NCBI GenBank assembly: GCA_026196615.1
Contig: JAPHSW010000069.1
Coordinates: 1-44,169, forward strand
Direction: 5' to 3'
Length of the DNA: 44,169 nucleotides
Source: Gammaproteobacteria bacterium
GTDB lineage: Bacteria; Pseudomonadota; Gammaproteobacteria; GRL18
The translations under genes were made by a program, and so were the position numbers. The notes beneath the pieces were generated by a model. It was not told the origin of the DNA, searched no databases, and was given only the letters and a program-made list of their open reading frames with translations. Below, piece by piece: positions 1 through 8,499 of the stretch. Position 1 is the first letter of the stretch; each line of letters starts with the position of its first letter.

Positions 1-1
1 A

Positions 2-1915
2 GAAGAATATGAAGCAGAAGCAATTCGAATTGTTCGTAATATGCCTGGTGGTAATCGTAACCGAGCTAAAGTAATACAAGGTAGTCGTGCCAAACGAGAC
101 ATGAAGCGCTTAGATGTTAAAAGTAACTCTATTGTCAGTATTATGAAGTTTGAGCATAAAGTTGCAGAATATTATCTTAAGGCATCCTATGGAAGTGTTC
201 TTAGAGTTGCAGATGCTGAAGCTTTGCGTACAACTGCAAGAGGGATTACTCCGGATGGACTGGCTTCAGGCAGCTATAGTATGTGGCGTTGTGATGTTTC
301 TGATGCAGAATTGGTGTTTGGTCAAGGTGCTCGTGAACGAGCCCTGATTGCCAAACAAGAAGAGCTGAGAATACAGGAAGATGAAGCTAATAAACTTTAT
401 CGAACACATCAGAACAATAGTCAGATTTTTGCTCTAATCGATCCGATTAAATCACTCAATTATGTCAGTATTATTAATACCATGCTTGATCATCATCGTC
501 GTTTAAAACAGGCAGAAACAGCTTTATCCAATCTTGATTTAAGCAGTTTTAATACGCTGGAAAAAGAACTGGATGAGCGTAAAGCAGATTATGATGAATT
601 TGATCAACAGGGTAAAAACCTGATCAAAGAATTAGGTGGTTTGCAAGTTGAATTGAAAAAGCAAAAAGAGAAAGTCAAAACTCTGGATGATTCACAGGAA
701 CAATTACAGGAAGAACTGGAACAGCAGGAAGAGCAGCTACAGAAGATCAGCACGATACAAACAGAATTTGATAGCGAAAAGACTTTGAATCAAGCTGATG
801 AACGTGCCCAGCTGGCTGGTAACGAAATTGATTTTATTTCTGAAGTAGAATCCGTACGTGAACGATTAGGCAAAACGACTATTAATATTGAGCAATCGGT
901 GATGCAACATAATCAGCATTGTAAAAATTATGATGCGATTGTTTATGATTCCGATTCATATGCATTGCACAGTCATGAATTTTTTAAGCGGATTAATCAA
1001 TTATTAGGTGAAGTCGACTCCATTAAAAATCGTTTAAAAAATAATGTGCTTGCTGAAAAACAGGAAAAATTAACCAGTCTCAAAGAAGATTTCAACACTG
1101 CTTTTGTCACTAATCTTTGTCATTCAATTTATCAGGCAATTAATGATGGCAAACGTATTTTGGATGACCTCAATGGTGAATTGGAGCATCATAGATTTGG
1201 TACTGATCAGGAAAGTTTTCGTTTTGCTTATACCTGGGTTCCAGAATTTCGAGAGTATGAACGTTTCTTTAAAGAAGTCATTCAGCAACCCAATCTAGGT
1301 GATGGTACAACATTGTTTAATGCCGAACTCTCAGAAAATGCGCAAAAAATTCGTGATAAATTAATGGCGATGTTACTGGATGAAGATGAACAAAAAGCAG
1401 CCAGAGAACTGGATCGTATTAGTGACTATCGAAATTATCGAAACTATGAAATTTTCAAGGAGCCAATGGGTAAAGAGCCCATTGCTTTGAGTCAGTATGG
1501 TACAGGCTCAGGTGGACAATTAGAAACACCTGCCTATATTATTCGCTCAGCTGCGATTACCTCAGCATTTCGTTTTAATGAAGGTAATAGTCATTTACGA
1601 ATGGTCATGGTTGATGAAGCATTCTCTAAAATGGATGAATCTCGTTCACGAGAAGTGATCAGTTATTTAACCAATACTCTGGGACTGCAATTAATCTTTA
1701 TTATGCCAACCAGTAAGTCGGGTCCTTTTATGGATTTGATCAGTAATCAGTTTGTATTTAGTAAGTGTCCTACAACAAAACCAAGAGGCGAATTACAAAC
1801 TCGCATGCTGGTGGATCGCAAAATCTGTGATCAAGATAAACTCAAAGAACTCTGGGCCAATCATCGTAAAACCATCAGGCATCAAGCCATGTTGGATTTT
1901 ATGGAAGAACTATAA
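2..1915 (+). CDS. SMC/MukB/JetC-like ATPase, C-terminal part (5' end outside window)
   Basis: The frame is open from base 2, so the ATG at 41 is internal and the gene begins upstream of the window. About 638 residues are visible. A long charged, Gln/Glu/Lys-rich coiled coil is encoded at about 540-1100. The ABC signature GSGGQ is encoded near 1507-1521 and a Walker B with catalytic acidic pair (MVMVDEAF) near 1600-1623. A conserved IMPTSK segment follows, where related ATPases have the D-loop/switch region. Signature and Walker B in the C-terminal lobe after a long coil is the layout of MukB, MksB and Wadjet JetC condensin-like proteins and other SbcC-like ATPases. The exact family cannot be settled without the N-terminal half. 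No JetD-type gene follows; HopJ does, 17 bp downstream. If it is JetC, the JetA and JetB partners would lie upstream and it would act on plasmid DNA. Confidence 0.75.
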   Translation, partial: EEYEAEAIRIVRNMPGGNRNRAKVIQGSRAKRDMKRLDVKSNSIVSIMKFEHKVAEYYLKASYGSVLRVADAEALRTTARGITPDGLASGSYSMWRCDVSDAELVFGQGARERALIAKQEELRIQEDEANKLYRTHQNNSQIFALIDPIKSLNYVSIINTMLDHHRRLKQAETALSNLDLSSFNTLEKELDERKADYDEFDQQGKNLIKELGGLQVELKKQKEKVKTLDDSQEQLQEELEQQEEQLQKISTIQTEFDSEKTLNQADERAQLAGNEIDFISEVESVRERLGKTTINIEQSVMQHNQHCKNYDAIVYDSDSYALHSHEFFKRINQLLGEVDSIKNRLKNNVLAEKQEKLTSLKEDFNTAFVTNLCHSIYQAINDGKRILDDLNGELEHHRFGTDQESFRFAYTWVPEFREYERFFKEVIQQPNLGDGTTLFNAELSENAQKIRDKLMAMLLDEDEQKAARELDRISDYRNYRNYEIFKEPMGKEPIALSQYGTGSGGQLETPAYIIRSAAITSAFRFNEGNSHLRMVMVDEAFSKMDESRSREVISYLTNTLGLQLIFIMPTSKSGPFMDLISNQFVFSKCPTTKPRGELQTRMLVDRKICDQDKLKELWANHRKTIRHQAMLDFMEEL

Positions 1916-1932
1916 GTTAAAAAAGGATCAAA

Positions 1933-2277
1933 ATGAAACTGAATGAATTTTTACAAAAACTAAATCAGGTTCCTGAAACTGTTGAATTTTCTGATACCAT
2001 GTCTGTCATTGAAGCATTATATGATTTTACAGAAACTGAATTTCAAAATGGAGATTTAATAAATAAAGCAGGAGAAAACTCGGGCTCCTGTAAACTCTTT
2101 GCTTTTGCTCAATTACAAAGTTTATCAAAAGAACAAACGCTAGCCTGTTTTGGTGCTTACTACCGAGACGATGTGCTAAGTAATCCAGATGCTGATAATC
2201 ACCAGAATATACGGAATTTTATGAAACAGGGCTGGTCAGGCATTTCATTTGCAGTAATACCTCTTCAAGAAAAGTAA
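1933..2277 (+). CDS. HopJ family protein
   Basis: 114 residues, the full length of the HopJ type III effector-like family. Characteristic segments are the N-terminal MKLNEFLQKL, the VIEALYDFT stretch, NSGSCKLFAFAQL, CFGAYYRDDV and the C-terminal HQNIRNFM. The name comes from a Pseudomonas syringae effector, but the family is widespread in bacteria without type III secretion and its function is unknown; no secretion signal is visible here. A good Shine-Dalgarno (AAAAAGGATC) precedes the ATG. It lies 17 bp after the SMC-like ATPase and could be co-transcribed with it, although a functional link is not known. Confidence 0.85.
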   Translation: MKLNEFLQKLNQVPETVEFSDTMSVIEALYDFTETEFQNGDLINKAGENSGSCKLFAFAQLQSLSKEQTLACFGAYYRDDVLSNPDADNHQNIRNFMKQGWSGISFAVIPLQEK

Positions 2278-2287
2278 TTGAGCAATA

Positions 2288-2551
2288 CTATTTTAACTTA
2301 TTGAAAAAATCCATAACCTGCTGACTGAGATCATGTTTTGGGTTAAAGCCAATAAATATTAATATGGCTGCTAGTGTAAAGGCTAGAAATTTTAAAAGAG
2401 GGAATAAAAGCAACGTTACAAAGAGGACAATTAAACCAGCAATCAGATATTTGGGTGCTTTGACATATTTTGAAAGATTGTTCGACAGATCATTAAAAAT
2501 TACTGATATTTTTGCTGCGATTTCATTCATACTTTTGGCTCTGATACTCAT
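2288..2551 (-). CDS. Small membrane protein, unknown function
   Basis: 87 residues from the ATG at 2551; a TTG three codons further upstream is an alternative. The N-terminal half is polar. A long hydrophobic stretch at about residues 36-70 can form one or two membrane helices, and the tail is charged (HDLSQQVMDFFNKLK). A sigma70-like promoter lies directly upstream, and the gene converges with hopJ, leaving only 10 bp between the two stops. An overlapping opposite-strand frame is less convincing because it lacks these signals. No family recognised. The hydrophobic profile and promoter make it a likely real gene. Confidence 0.6.
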   Translation of the reverse strand: MSIRAKSMNEIAAKISVIFNDLSNNLSKYVKAPKYLIAGLIVLFVTLLLFPLLKFLAFTLAAILIFIGFNPKHDLSQQVMDFFNKLK

Positions 2552-2568
2552 TGTTCCCAAGAGAATAA

Positions 2569-2596
2569 ATTATATCAGGAATCAGATCCCCTGTAA
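2569..2596 (-). promoter_or_regulatory. Sigma70-like promoter for the small membrane protein
   Basis: On the minus strand a perfect TATAAT (-10) at 2574-2569 is preceded after 16 bp by TTACAG at 2596-2591 as a plausible -35. The predicted transcript would start about 10 bases before the ATG at 2551. Seen by eye only. Confidence 0.45.
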
Positions 2597-2680
2597 TTCA
2601 AAAAAGGAGCTGATTTATTTTTTTGTTTTTACTCCTGCTTTACAATTAACTCAGTTGTAGCATAAGCTGTTTGGTAAGTT

Positions 2681-2709
2681 TGTCCTATAATAAATCCTAT
2701 TATAAGACA
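2681..2709. promoter_or_regulatory. Imperfect 29-bp palindrome, candidate operator
   Basis: TGTCCTATAATA and TATTATAAGACA form 12-bp arms (one mismatch) around a 5-bp AATCC spacer. The dyad contains TATAAT-like boxes and lies 41 bp upstream of the lipoprotein ATG at 2750, so it could be a repressor site overlapping that gene's promoter. No regulator gene is adjacent. Confidence 0.4.
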
Positions 2710-2749
2710 GGATATTAAACGAAGATTTATAACTAACAATGGTATATTT

Positions 2750-3202
2750 ATGCTAAAAATCATTCTTTCTTGTGTTTTTGTTGCCCTGCTCTCAGGATGT
2801 GCGGGCTTAGAAACAAAACCAGCACAATTTAAAGTCAATATTAGCACTATGAAAATGTTGGAATCATCATTGATGGAGCAACGTTATCAGGTGAGCTTAC
2901 GTATTATGAATCGAAGCAAAGAGACATTAAATGTGGATGGTATAAGCTTTGATATTGAATTGAATGACAAGGATTTTGCATCTGGTGTGAGTAATGGAAA
3001 GTTTAAACTTGAGCCTTTATCAGAAACTGTGGTTGATGTAACTGTCACAAGTACAATTTTTGGTCTAATCAGACAAGTCCACAGTTTTAAAGAACTTGAA
3101 TCAAAACCACTCAAATATGAATTAAGTGGTTCTGTTTATACCAGTAATTCTATGTTTGGTATCCCTTTCACTGAACAGGGTGATATTAATTTTACTCCTT
3201 GA
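2750..3202 (+). CDS. LEA type 2 (WHy-domain) family lipoprotein
   Basis: 150 residues. A type II signal peptide ends in a lipobox (LLSGC, Cys17), so the mature protein should be lipid-anchored in the cell envelope. The rest is an all-beta domain. It pairs a segment on how residues compare with other proteins (YQVSLRIMNRSKETLNVDG) with a Leu/Ser/Thr-rich second half, as in LEA14/WHy immunoglobulin-like folds. Members are thought to help with desiccation or stress tolerance, but bacterial ones are mostly uncharacterised. The gene is convergent with the histidine kinase and overlaps its 3' end by 11 bp (3192-3202). Confidence 0.7.
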   Translation: MLKIILSCVFVALLSGCAGLETKPAQFKVNISTMKMLESSLMEQRYQVSLRIMNRSKETLNVDGISFDIELNDKDFASGVSNGKFKLEPLSETVVDVTVTSTIFGLIRQVHSFKELESKPLKYELSGSVYTSNSMFGIPFTEQGDINFTP

Positions 3203-5066
3203 GTAATGATTTCTCTGTTATTTGAGTGTAAGTTGAATTTAGTTTTATGACAAAAGAAGCTCCTTGCCCTGGGCCATCACTATGAGCTTCAATTTGCCCT
3301 CCCATTTCACCTATCAAATTGGCGCAGGAATGCAGACCAAAGCCATGACCATTCTGTTTGGTTGTAAACCCGTGTTGAAAAATTCTAGTAAGAGAATCTT
3401 GTAAAATTCCATAGCCATTATCTTTAATCACAATGACTATGGATTGTTGTTCTGCAAAGAGTTTTATGTTCAATAAACGATTATCTTCTGAGTTGTTAAT
3501 AAGTGCGTGTTGAGCATTAATGAAAATATTACTGAGTATTTGATGAAGCTTTGCTCGATCACCTGAGATTTTGGGTACGAGTTCGAAATCTGTAGTGACT
3601 TGAATAAAATGCTTATCAAAATTTATTTTTTGAATATTAAGTGACTCATTAATAATTGATTCAAGATCAAATTCTTCAATGTATAAGTTATCTTTTGCAT
3701 GTTTTTGCTGGTTGGCAATAATATCACCAATTATCCCAATACTTTGATTCATTCGTATAGAATTTGCGAGAATAGCTTCATTTTCTTTAACAAGAGAATT
3801 TCCTAGTTTATCTAATAATACAGGTACTTTTTGACCTCTCGGATCATCATTTATAAATTGACCAATATTTGTATTATGCTGATTAATTAATTCATTTGTT
3901 TTGATTAAGCCTGATACTCTTGAACGTTTGAGCATTGTGCAGTTATCTTGATTAGCAACATTAACGCTATTAATGACATTGCCTATATTGTGTAATACGT
4001 TGATTGCAATCTCAGCCATACCTGCTGCACGAGCAGATTTAAGTAATTCATTTTGCACGGCTTTTAATTCAGCTGTACGTTCATTGACTTTATCTTCAAG
4101 GTGTTGATTTAAATTTTCCAACTCATTCTGGATAACTTTTAGGCGTTCATTTTTTTTATTTAAATCTTTTTGGTTCAATAATAATTGGCTTAATGTTTCT
4201 TTGATCTTTATCCGCATTTTATCAAAGCTTTGGCTTAGAACGCCTACTTCATTATCACTGTTAATTATGATGGGGGAATCATAGTTACCCCGTGAAATAT
4301 CAACTGTTGCTTGAGATAATTCAGCTAATGGTTGGCTCAGGAGCGTGGCAGTATAGCGTGTTGCCAAAAAGGCCAAAAATATAACAATAAAAGCGAGAAG
4401 TAATACTATGAACAGGGTGAGAAACATTATTTTTTGAGTCACAGATTGTGCTTCGACTCTTGCACTCTCCAACTGAGATGTAGAAATACCATAACGGATG
4501 ATACCTAATATTTGTTTTTCTAATGGCTTGCTTTCATTAGATTCGGAATCTGCTTCTGATAGACCCATAACGGGTGCAGCAAATTCATAAACTAACGTAT
4601 CATTTAAAGTGGACGAATACATGGGAGCAGTGTTAGGATTAATTTTAATATGACTGCTTTGAGTTAAATGGCTTGCCCATAGAGAGATCGTATCATTCAG
4701 AACGGATCTTTGTGTTAGGTTTTCATCATCTGATTGATGGTAGATAATAGTCCATGGAAGCCTGTCGGTATCCATAAAGATGCCATAAACAATATCTTTA
4801 TCATTTGCTACAGTTGCTGATACAAGATTATGAATTGCAGAAAATGAATTATCATTGACCATTTCAATCAATGCCTGACTATTATTGACAACCAGAGTAT
4901 TACCTTTGGTTACCAGAGCCTGAAAGAGTTGTTTTTCTGAGTTTTTTAAATTAGTGTTGGCTGTATAAATGATCATTATGGCAACAATTGATAAAACTGC
5001 TATAAAGGTAATAACCAAAATAGAAGTAACTCGTTTTATTAATGTATTTCGTATACTGGATGTCAT
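3192..5066 (-). CDS. Membrane sensor histidine kinase (HAMP, HisKA-like, HATPase_c)
   Basis: 624 residues. TM1 is at about residues 15-35, a periplasmic sensor region at 36-210, TM2 at 211-236, and HAMP at about 236-290. A coiled-coil linker (290-345) leads to the dimerisation/phosphoacceptor region with LHNIGNVINSVN, where His359 is the likely phosphorylated residue. The ATPase domain shows the N box (Asn517), G1 (DNGYG, 549-553), an F-box (HGFTTK) and G2 (GHGFGL, 573-578). No receiver domain is fused, so it must phosphorylate a partner in trans. The divergent HD-GYP receiver protein 75 bp away and the hybrid kinase after it are the obvious candidates. The signal is unknown. Confidence 0.9.
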   Translation of the reverse strand: MTSSIRNTLIKRVTSILVITFIAVLSIVAIMIIYTANTNLKNSEKQLFQALVTKGNTLVVNNSQALIEMVNDNSFSAIHNLVSATVANDKDIVYGIFMDTDRLPWTIIYHQSDDENLTQRSVLNDTISLWASHLTQSSHIKINPNTAPMYSSTLNDTLVYEFAAPVMGLSEADSESNESKPLEKQILGIIRYGISTSQLESARVEAQSVTQKIMFLTLFIVLLLAFIVIFLAFLATRYTATLLSQPLAELSQATVDISRGNYDSPIIINSDNEVGVLSQSFDKMRIKIKETLSQLLLNQKDLNKKNERLKVIQNELENLNQHLEDKVNERTAELKAVQNELLKSARAAGMAEIAINVLHNIGNVINSVNVANQDNCTMLKRSRVSGLIKTNELINQHNTNIGQFINDDPRGQKVPVLLDKLGNSLVKENEAILANSIRMNQSIGIIGDIIANQQKHAKDNLYIEEFDLESIINESLNIQKINFDKHFIQVTTDFELVPKISGDRAKLHQILSNIFINAQHALINNSEDNRLLNIKLFAEQQSIVIVIKDNGYGILQDSLTRIFQHGFTTKQNGHGFGLHSCANLIGEMGGQIEAHSDGPGQGASFVIKLNSTYTQITEKSLLKE

Positions 5067-5141
5067 AATAATTGCAAATTAAAAACCTTGCGGATAGTAT
5101 TGTTATTTAATGACTATTAAGAATACACTTAGGATAGCCTA

Positions 5142-6230
5142 ATGGCAAAGAATCTGACAATTTTAGCAATTGATGATACTCCAGATAATCTGGGGCTGCT
5201 TGAGAAAATACTAGAACATGAAGAATACAATGTATTAGTCACCACTAGTGGTGAAAGAGGTTTTGAGATTGCTCAGAATCAACTTCCAGATTTGATTCTG
5301 CTGGATATTATGATGCCTGGATGGAGCGGTTTTGAGACAGCACGCCATATTAAAAATGATGTCGATCTACAACATACACCAATTTTGTTTCTTTCTGCAT
5401 TAGATGATGCTCAAAGCAAAGTAAAAGCATTGGAAGCAGGAGGAGTTGACTTTGTTTCTAAACCTTTTCAGCGTGAGGAATTGTTGGCCAGAATACATAC
5501 CCACCTTGAACTGAGTTTACTTAGAAATCGATTATCTGAACAAGTTGAACAACGGACCCATGAATTACGCCATGCCTATGAAGATACACTGTCATTGCTT
5601 TCAGTTGCTTCTGAATTTAGAGATTATGAGACGGGTATGCATAATAACCGCCTGGGCTTATATTCAGCACTATTAGCCAGTCAACTCGATGGGGCAGAGT
5701 GCGATAGTGAGACTATTCTTTTTGCAGCTCCTCTGCATGATGTGGGTAAGATAGGGATACCTGATAAAATTTTACACAAACAGGGCCCTTTGGATGCTCA
5801 GGAATGGGAGGTAATGAAAACTCATGCAACTATTGGTGGTGAAATTTTGAGGAAGAAAAGCCAGTATAACCAATTGCTTAAAATGGCCACAGAAATTGCC
5901 TATGGACATCATGAGACCTATACTGGATCAGGTTATCCTCAAGGGCTTCGTGGTCATGATATTCCATTATCAGCACGTATTACCAGTTTATGTGATGTCT
6001 ATGATGCGCTTCGTTCAGAACGACCATATAAAAAAGGTTTTTCTCATGAAGAAACCATGAAAATTATCACACAGGGTGACTCTCGGACTCAGCCAGAGCA
6101 TTTTGATCCAGATATTATGCAGCAGTTTAAGAAGCACGAAGATAAATTTGATATGATATTTGAAACCATGCAGGATAATTCTAACAAGTCCTTAATTCAA
6201 CAATACAAGCGTTTGAAAAATGACTGGTAA
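5142..6230 (+). CDS. Response regulator with HD-GYP c-di-GMP phosphodiesterase domain (RpfG-like)
   Basis: 362 residues. The N-terminal receiver domain has the acidic pair at residues 11-12, phosphoacceptor Asp55 (LLLDIMMPG) and Lys107 in SKPF. A coiled-coil linker follows (about 122-150). The HD-GYP domain carries LHDVGKIGIPD (His199/Asp200), HHE (256-258) and the GSGYP loop (262-266), all the diagnostic metal-binding and GYP residues. It should hydrolyse cyclic di-GMP, with activity tuned by phosphorylation. It is 6 bp from the next gene (hybrid kinase) and divergent from the membrane histidine kinase, so the three probably form one phosphorelay. Confidence 0.92.
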   Translation: MAKNLTILAIDDTPDNLGLLEKILEHEEYNVLVTTSGERGFEIAQNQLPDLILLDIMMPGWSGFETARHIKNDVDLQHTPILFLSALDDAQSKVKALEAGGVDFVSKPFQREELLARIHTHLELSLLRNRLSEQVEQRTHELRHAYEDTLSLLSVASEFRDYETGMHNNRLGLYSALLASQLDGAECDSETILFAAPLHDVGKIGIPDKILHKQGPLDAQEWEVMKTHATIGGEILRKKSQYNQLLKMATEIAYGHHETYTGSGYPQGLRGHDIPLSARITSLCDVYDALRSERPYKKGFSHEETMKIITQGDSRTQPEHFDPDIMQQFKKHEDKFDMIFETMQDNSNKSLIQQYKRLKNDW

Positions 6231-6236
6231 TGAATA

Positions 6237-8381
6237 ATGACTCATATTATTGAAGCAGATGATCAGAATAATAATAAAAAGTTTGATAAGAGTGTTTTTA
6301 ATGCAACAAAAAATGAACGTTTAGAAAAAGAAAAAATTGTTCGAATTCTTATCGTTGATGATAATCAACAAATTCATCAGGATTTTCAATCAATATTAAG
6401 TCCAGACATGCCATTAGAAGTGGCAGAAGAGCAAGAGCTTGATGAGTTATTAGCAGATGTTCTGGATGAATCACCTACATCAGCAAACAATAATAACTTG
6501 TACAAATTTGATTTGGACTTTGCTTTTCAGGGAGAAGAATCAGTAGAAATGGTCGAACAGGCTTATCTTGAGAATAATCCCTATTCAATCGTTTTTATGG
6601 ATGTTCGTATGCCACCTGGCTGGAGTGGTATAGAAACGATTCAACATATCTGGAAAAAACACCCAGAAATTGAAATGGTGATATGTACGGCTTTCTCTGA
6701 TTATACCTGGGATGATTTCAGTGAAATCTTAGGTTTATCGCATAGACTATTGTTGCTAAAAAAACCATTTGATACCATGGAAGCCAAACAAATTGCTTTG
6801 TCTTTAGCAATGAAAACCACTTACTATAAATCTTATCTACACCATATCGAAGAGCTGGAATCTGCTGTAAAAAATAGAACAGAAGCATTAGAAAAGGCAA
6901 AAATCAGTGCCGAAGCGGCTAATCGTTCAAAATCAACATTTCTTGCCAATATGAGTCATGAGTTGCGAACGCCTTTAAATGGTATTTTGGGGTATGCTGA
7001 TCTGATGTCAAGAGAAGGTGAATTAAACGAATCTCAGGGCAGTAATCTAAATATCATTCAACGATGTGGTAAGCATCTTTTGAGTTTGATTAATAACGTG
7101 CTGGATTTGAGTAAAATTGAATCGGGCTTAATGGAAAAAAGTGAGACACATTTTAATCTTCATCAATTAATTGATGATGTCTATCGAATGCTTCTACCAC
7201 GTTGTCAGCGAAGTTATTTGACACTAACTGCGGATGTGGGAGCGAGTGTTCCCAAAATGGTTTCTGGTGATGAGCGCAAGCTTCGTCAGATTCTTATAAA
7301 CCTTATGGGTAATGCTGTTAAATTTACTTCCGCTAAGGGAGAAATAACACTTAAGGTTATTTTACAAGGTGAATCACGGATTCAATTTGGTGTTCAAGAT
7401 ACTGGTCAGGGGATACCAGAAGAAGATCAGGAAAAAATATTTCAACCCTTTCATCAATCTAATGCGTCCAGCATAGAAGACAGCACTGGCCTGGGCTTGT
7501 CTATCTGTACCAATTTTGTGAGTTTGCTCGATGGAAAACTACAAGTTGAAAGTGAGCTTAATAAAGGCTCTCGATTCTTCTTTGATATACCGCTTCCCGA
7601 GGTGAAATCATCCCTTGTTGAACAGAATATTGGTGAAAAAGTTATTGCGATTGATATTAGAAATGCACAGAGAAAAACGCCATGGCATATACTCGTTGTG
7701 GATAATAATGATGTGGATCGTGATCTCATGTGCGATCTTTTGGAAAATGTTGGTTTTACTGTTTCACTGGCAGATAATGGTGTACAAGGCTTGAAAATGT
7801 ATAAGCGTTTTTCTCAAGTAGGAAAAGGGAGTCATGGTGAGTCATTTAATGACCAGGAAAACATCAATCAATCAGTTAATAAGCCGCCTGTTGATTTGGT
7901 GCTAAGTGATGTCAAGATGCCATTTATGGATGGTGAAAATTTGCTTAAAGAACTCAAAAAAATCAAACCAGACTTGCCTGTGATTCTTATTTCATCTTAC
8001 ATTTTTGGTGCGCAGGAAAATAAGTTGAAGGCCAGTGGAGCCGATGTTTTTTTAGCTAAACCATTGGATCCGGAAAAACTTTTTCAAATATTGTCTCAAT
8101 ATCTTGATGTTCACTATTATTATCAATCAGTACTTAGTGATGAAAGCAGTCAACCACACAATTTAACTGTCATTCATGCCCAGTTGACTCATTTACCTGA
8201 ACAGCAACGTCAACAACTTCAGAGTATTATTGAAACTGGCAATCTTAAAAGTGTTCGCCTGCTTGCTCAGGAGTTGAAGGAACAGAAAGCCTATGTAAAC
8301 TTAGGAGATTATATCTGTGAAATGGCGACTAAATATGATATTGATGCCCTGCATAAAATTTTTCAAGCAGTTGAAAATTAA
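6237..8381 (+). CDS. Hybrid histidine kinase: REC - HisKA - HATPase_c - REC
   Basis: 714 residues, no membrane segments. The first receiver has acidic Asp41/Asp42 and phosphoacceptor Asp122. The unusually wide gap holds an acidic, Asn-rich insertion at about residues 62-95. A coiled linker leads to the HisKA H-box SHELRTPLNG (His241). The ATPase domain carries NLMGNAVKFTS, DTGQGIPEED and GLGLSI. A second receiver follows with ILVVDNND and Asp558 (LVLSDVKMPFMDG). The C-terminal 120 residues are helical and could resemble a phosphotransfer domain, but no clear HPt histidine motif is seen. It sits in an apparent operon with the HD-GYP regulator. A TA-rich hairpin with a T-run begins right at its stop. 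Confidence 0.9.
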   Translation: MTHIIEADDQNNNKKFDKSVFNATKNERLEKEKIVRILIVDDNQQIHQDFQSILSPDMPLEVAEEQELDELLADVLDESPTSANNNNLYKFDLDFAFQGEESVEMVEQAYLENNPYSIVFMDVRMPPGWSGIETIQHIWKKHPEIEMVICTAFSDYTWDDFSEILGLSHRLLLLKKPFDTMEAKQIALSLAMKTTYYKSYLHHIEELESAVKNRTEALEKAKISAEAANRSKSTFLANMSHELRTPLNGILGYADLMSREGELNESQGSNLNIIQRCGKHLLSLINNVLDLSKIESGLMEKSETHFNLHQLIDDVYRMLLPRCQRSYLTLTADVGASVPKMVSGDERKLRQILINLMGNAVKFTSAKGEITLKVILQGESRIQFGVQDTGQGIPEEDQEKIFQPFHQSNASSIEDSTGLGLSICTNFVSLLDGKLQVESELNKGSRFFFDIPLPEVKSSLVEQNIGEKVIAIDIRNAQRKTPWHILVVDNNDVDRDLMCDLLENVGFTVSLADNGVQGLKMYKRFSQVGKGSHGESFNDQENINQSVNKPPVDLVLSDVKMPFMDGENLLKELKKIKPDLPVILISSYIFGAQENKLKASGADVFLAKPLDPEKLFQILSQYLDVHYYYQSVLSDESSQPHNLTVIHAQLTHLPEQQRQQLQSIIETGNLKSVRLLAQELKEQKAYVNLGDYICEMATKYDIDALHKIFQAVEN

Positions 8382-8402
8382 AGATTAGAAATCTTTTTTT
8401 TT
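8381..8402 (+). terminator. Short AT-rich intrinsic terminator
   Basis: AAGATT, loop AGA, AATCTT, then a run of eight T. The stem is weak (6 bp, mostly A-T) but sits exactly at the stop of the hybrid kinase, at the end of the two-gene signalling operon. Confidence 0.5.
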
Positions 8403-8450
8403 CGTTTAAGATCGCTTATAGTTAATAACATCATAATTTATAAGTGATTT

Positions 8451-8482
8451 ATGACAGGTAGACTAATTTGTCATCTTATAAT
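8451..8482 (+). promoter_or_regulatory. Promoter with inverted repeat upstream of the TonB receptor
   Basis: A TATAAT at 8477-8482 lies 17 bp before the ATG at 8500. An inverted repeat ATGACA (8451-8456), 12-bp spacer, TGTCAT (8469-8474) lies just upstream and could be an operator. A clear -35 hexamer at standard spacing is not visible, which would fit an activator-dependent promoter. Confidence 0.35.
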
Positions 8483-8499
8483 AGGAATTGGGATATTTC

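Noticed and set aside
2629..2847. Reverse frame over the palindrome region as a gene
   Set aside because: It is antisense to the lipoprotein start, with no ribosome site or recognisable product.
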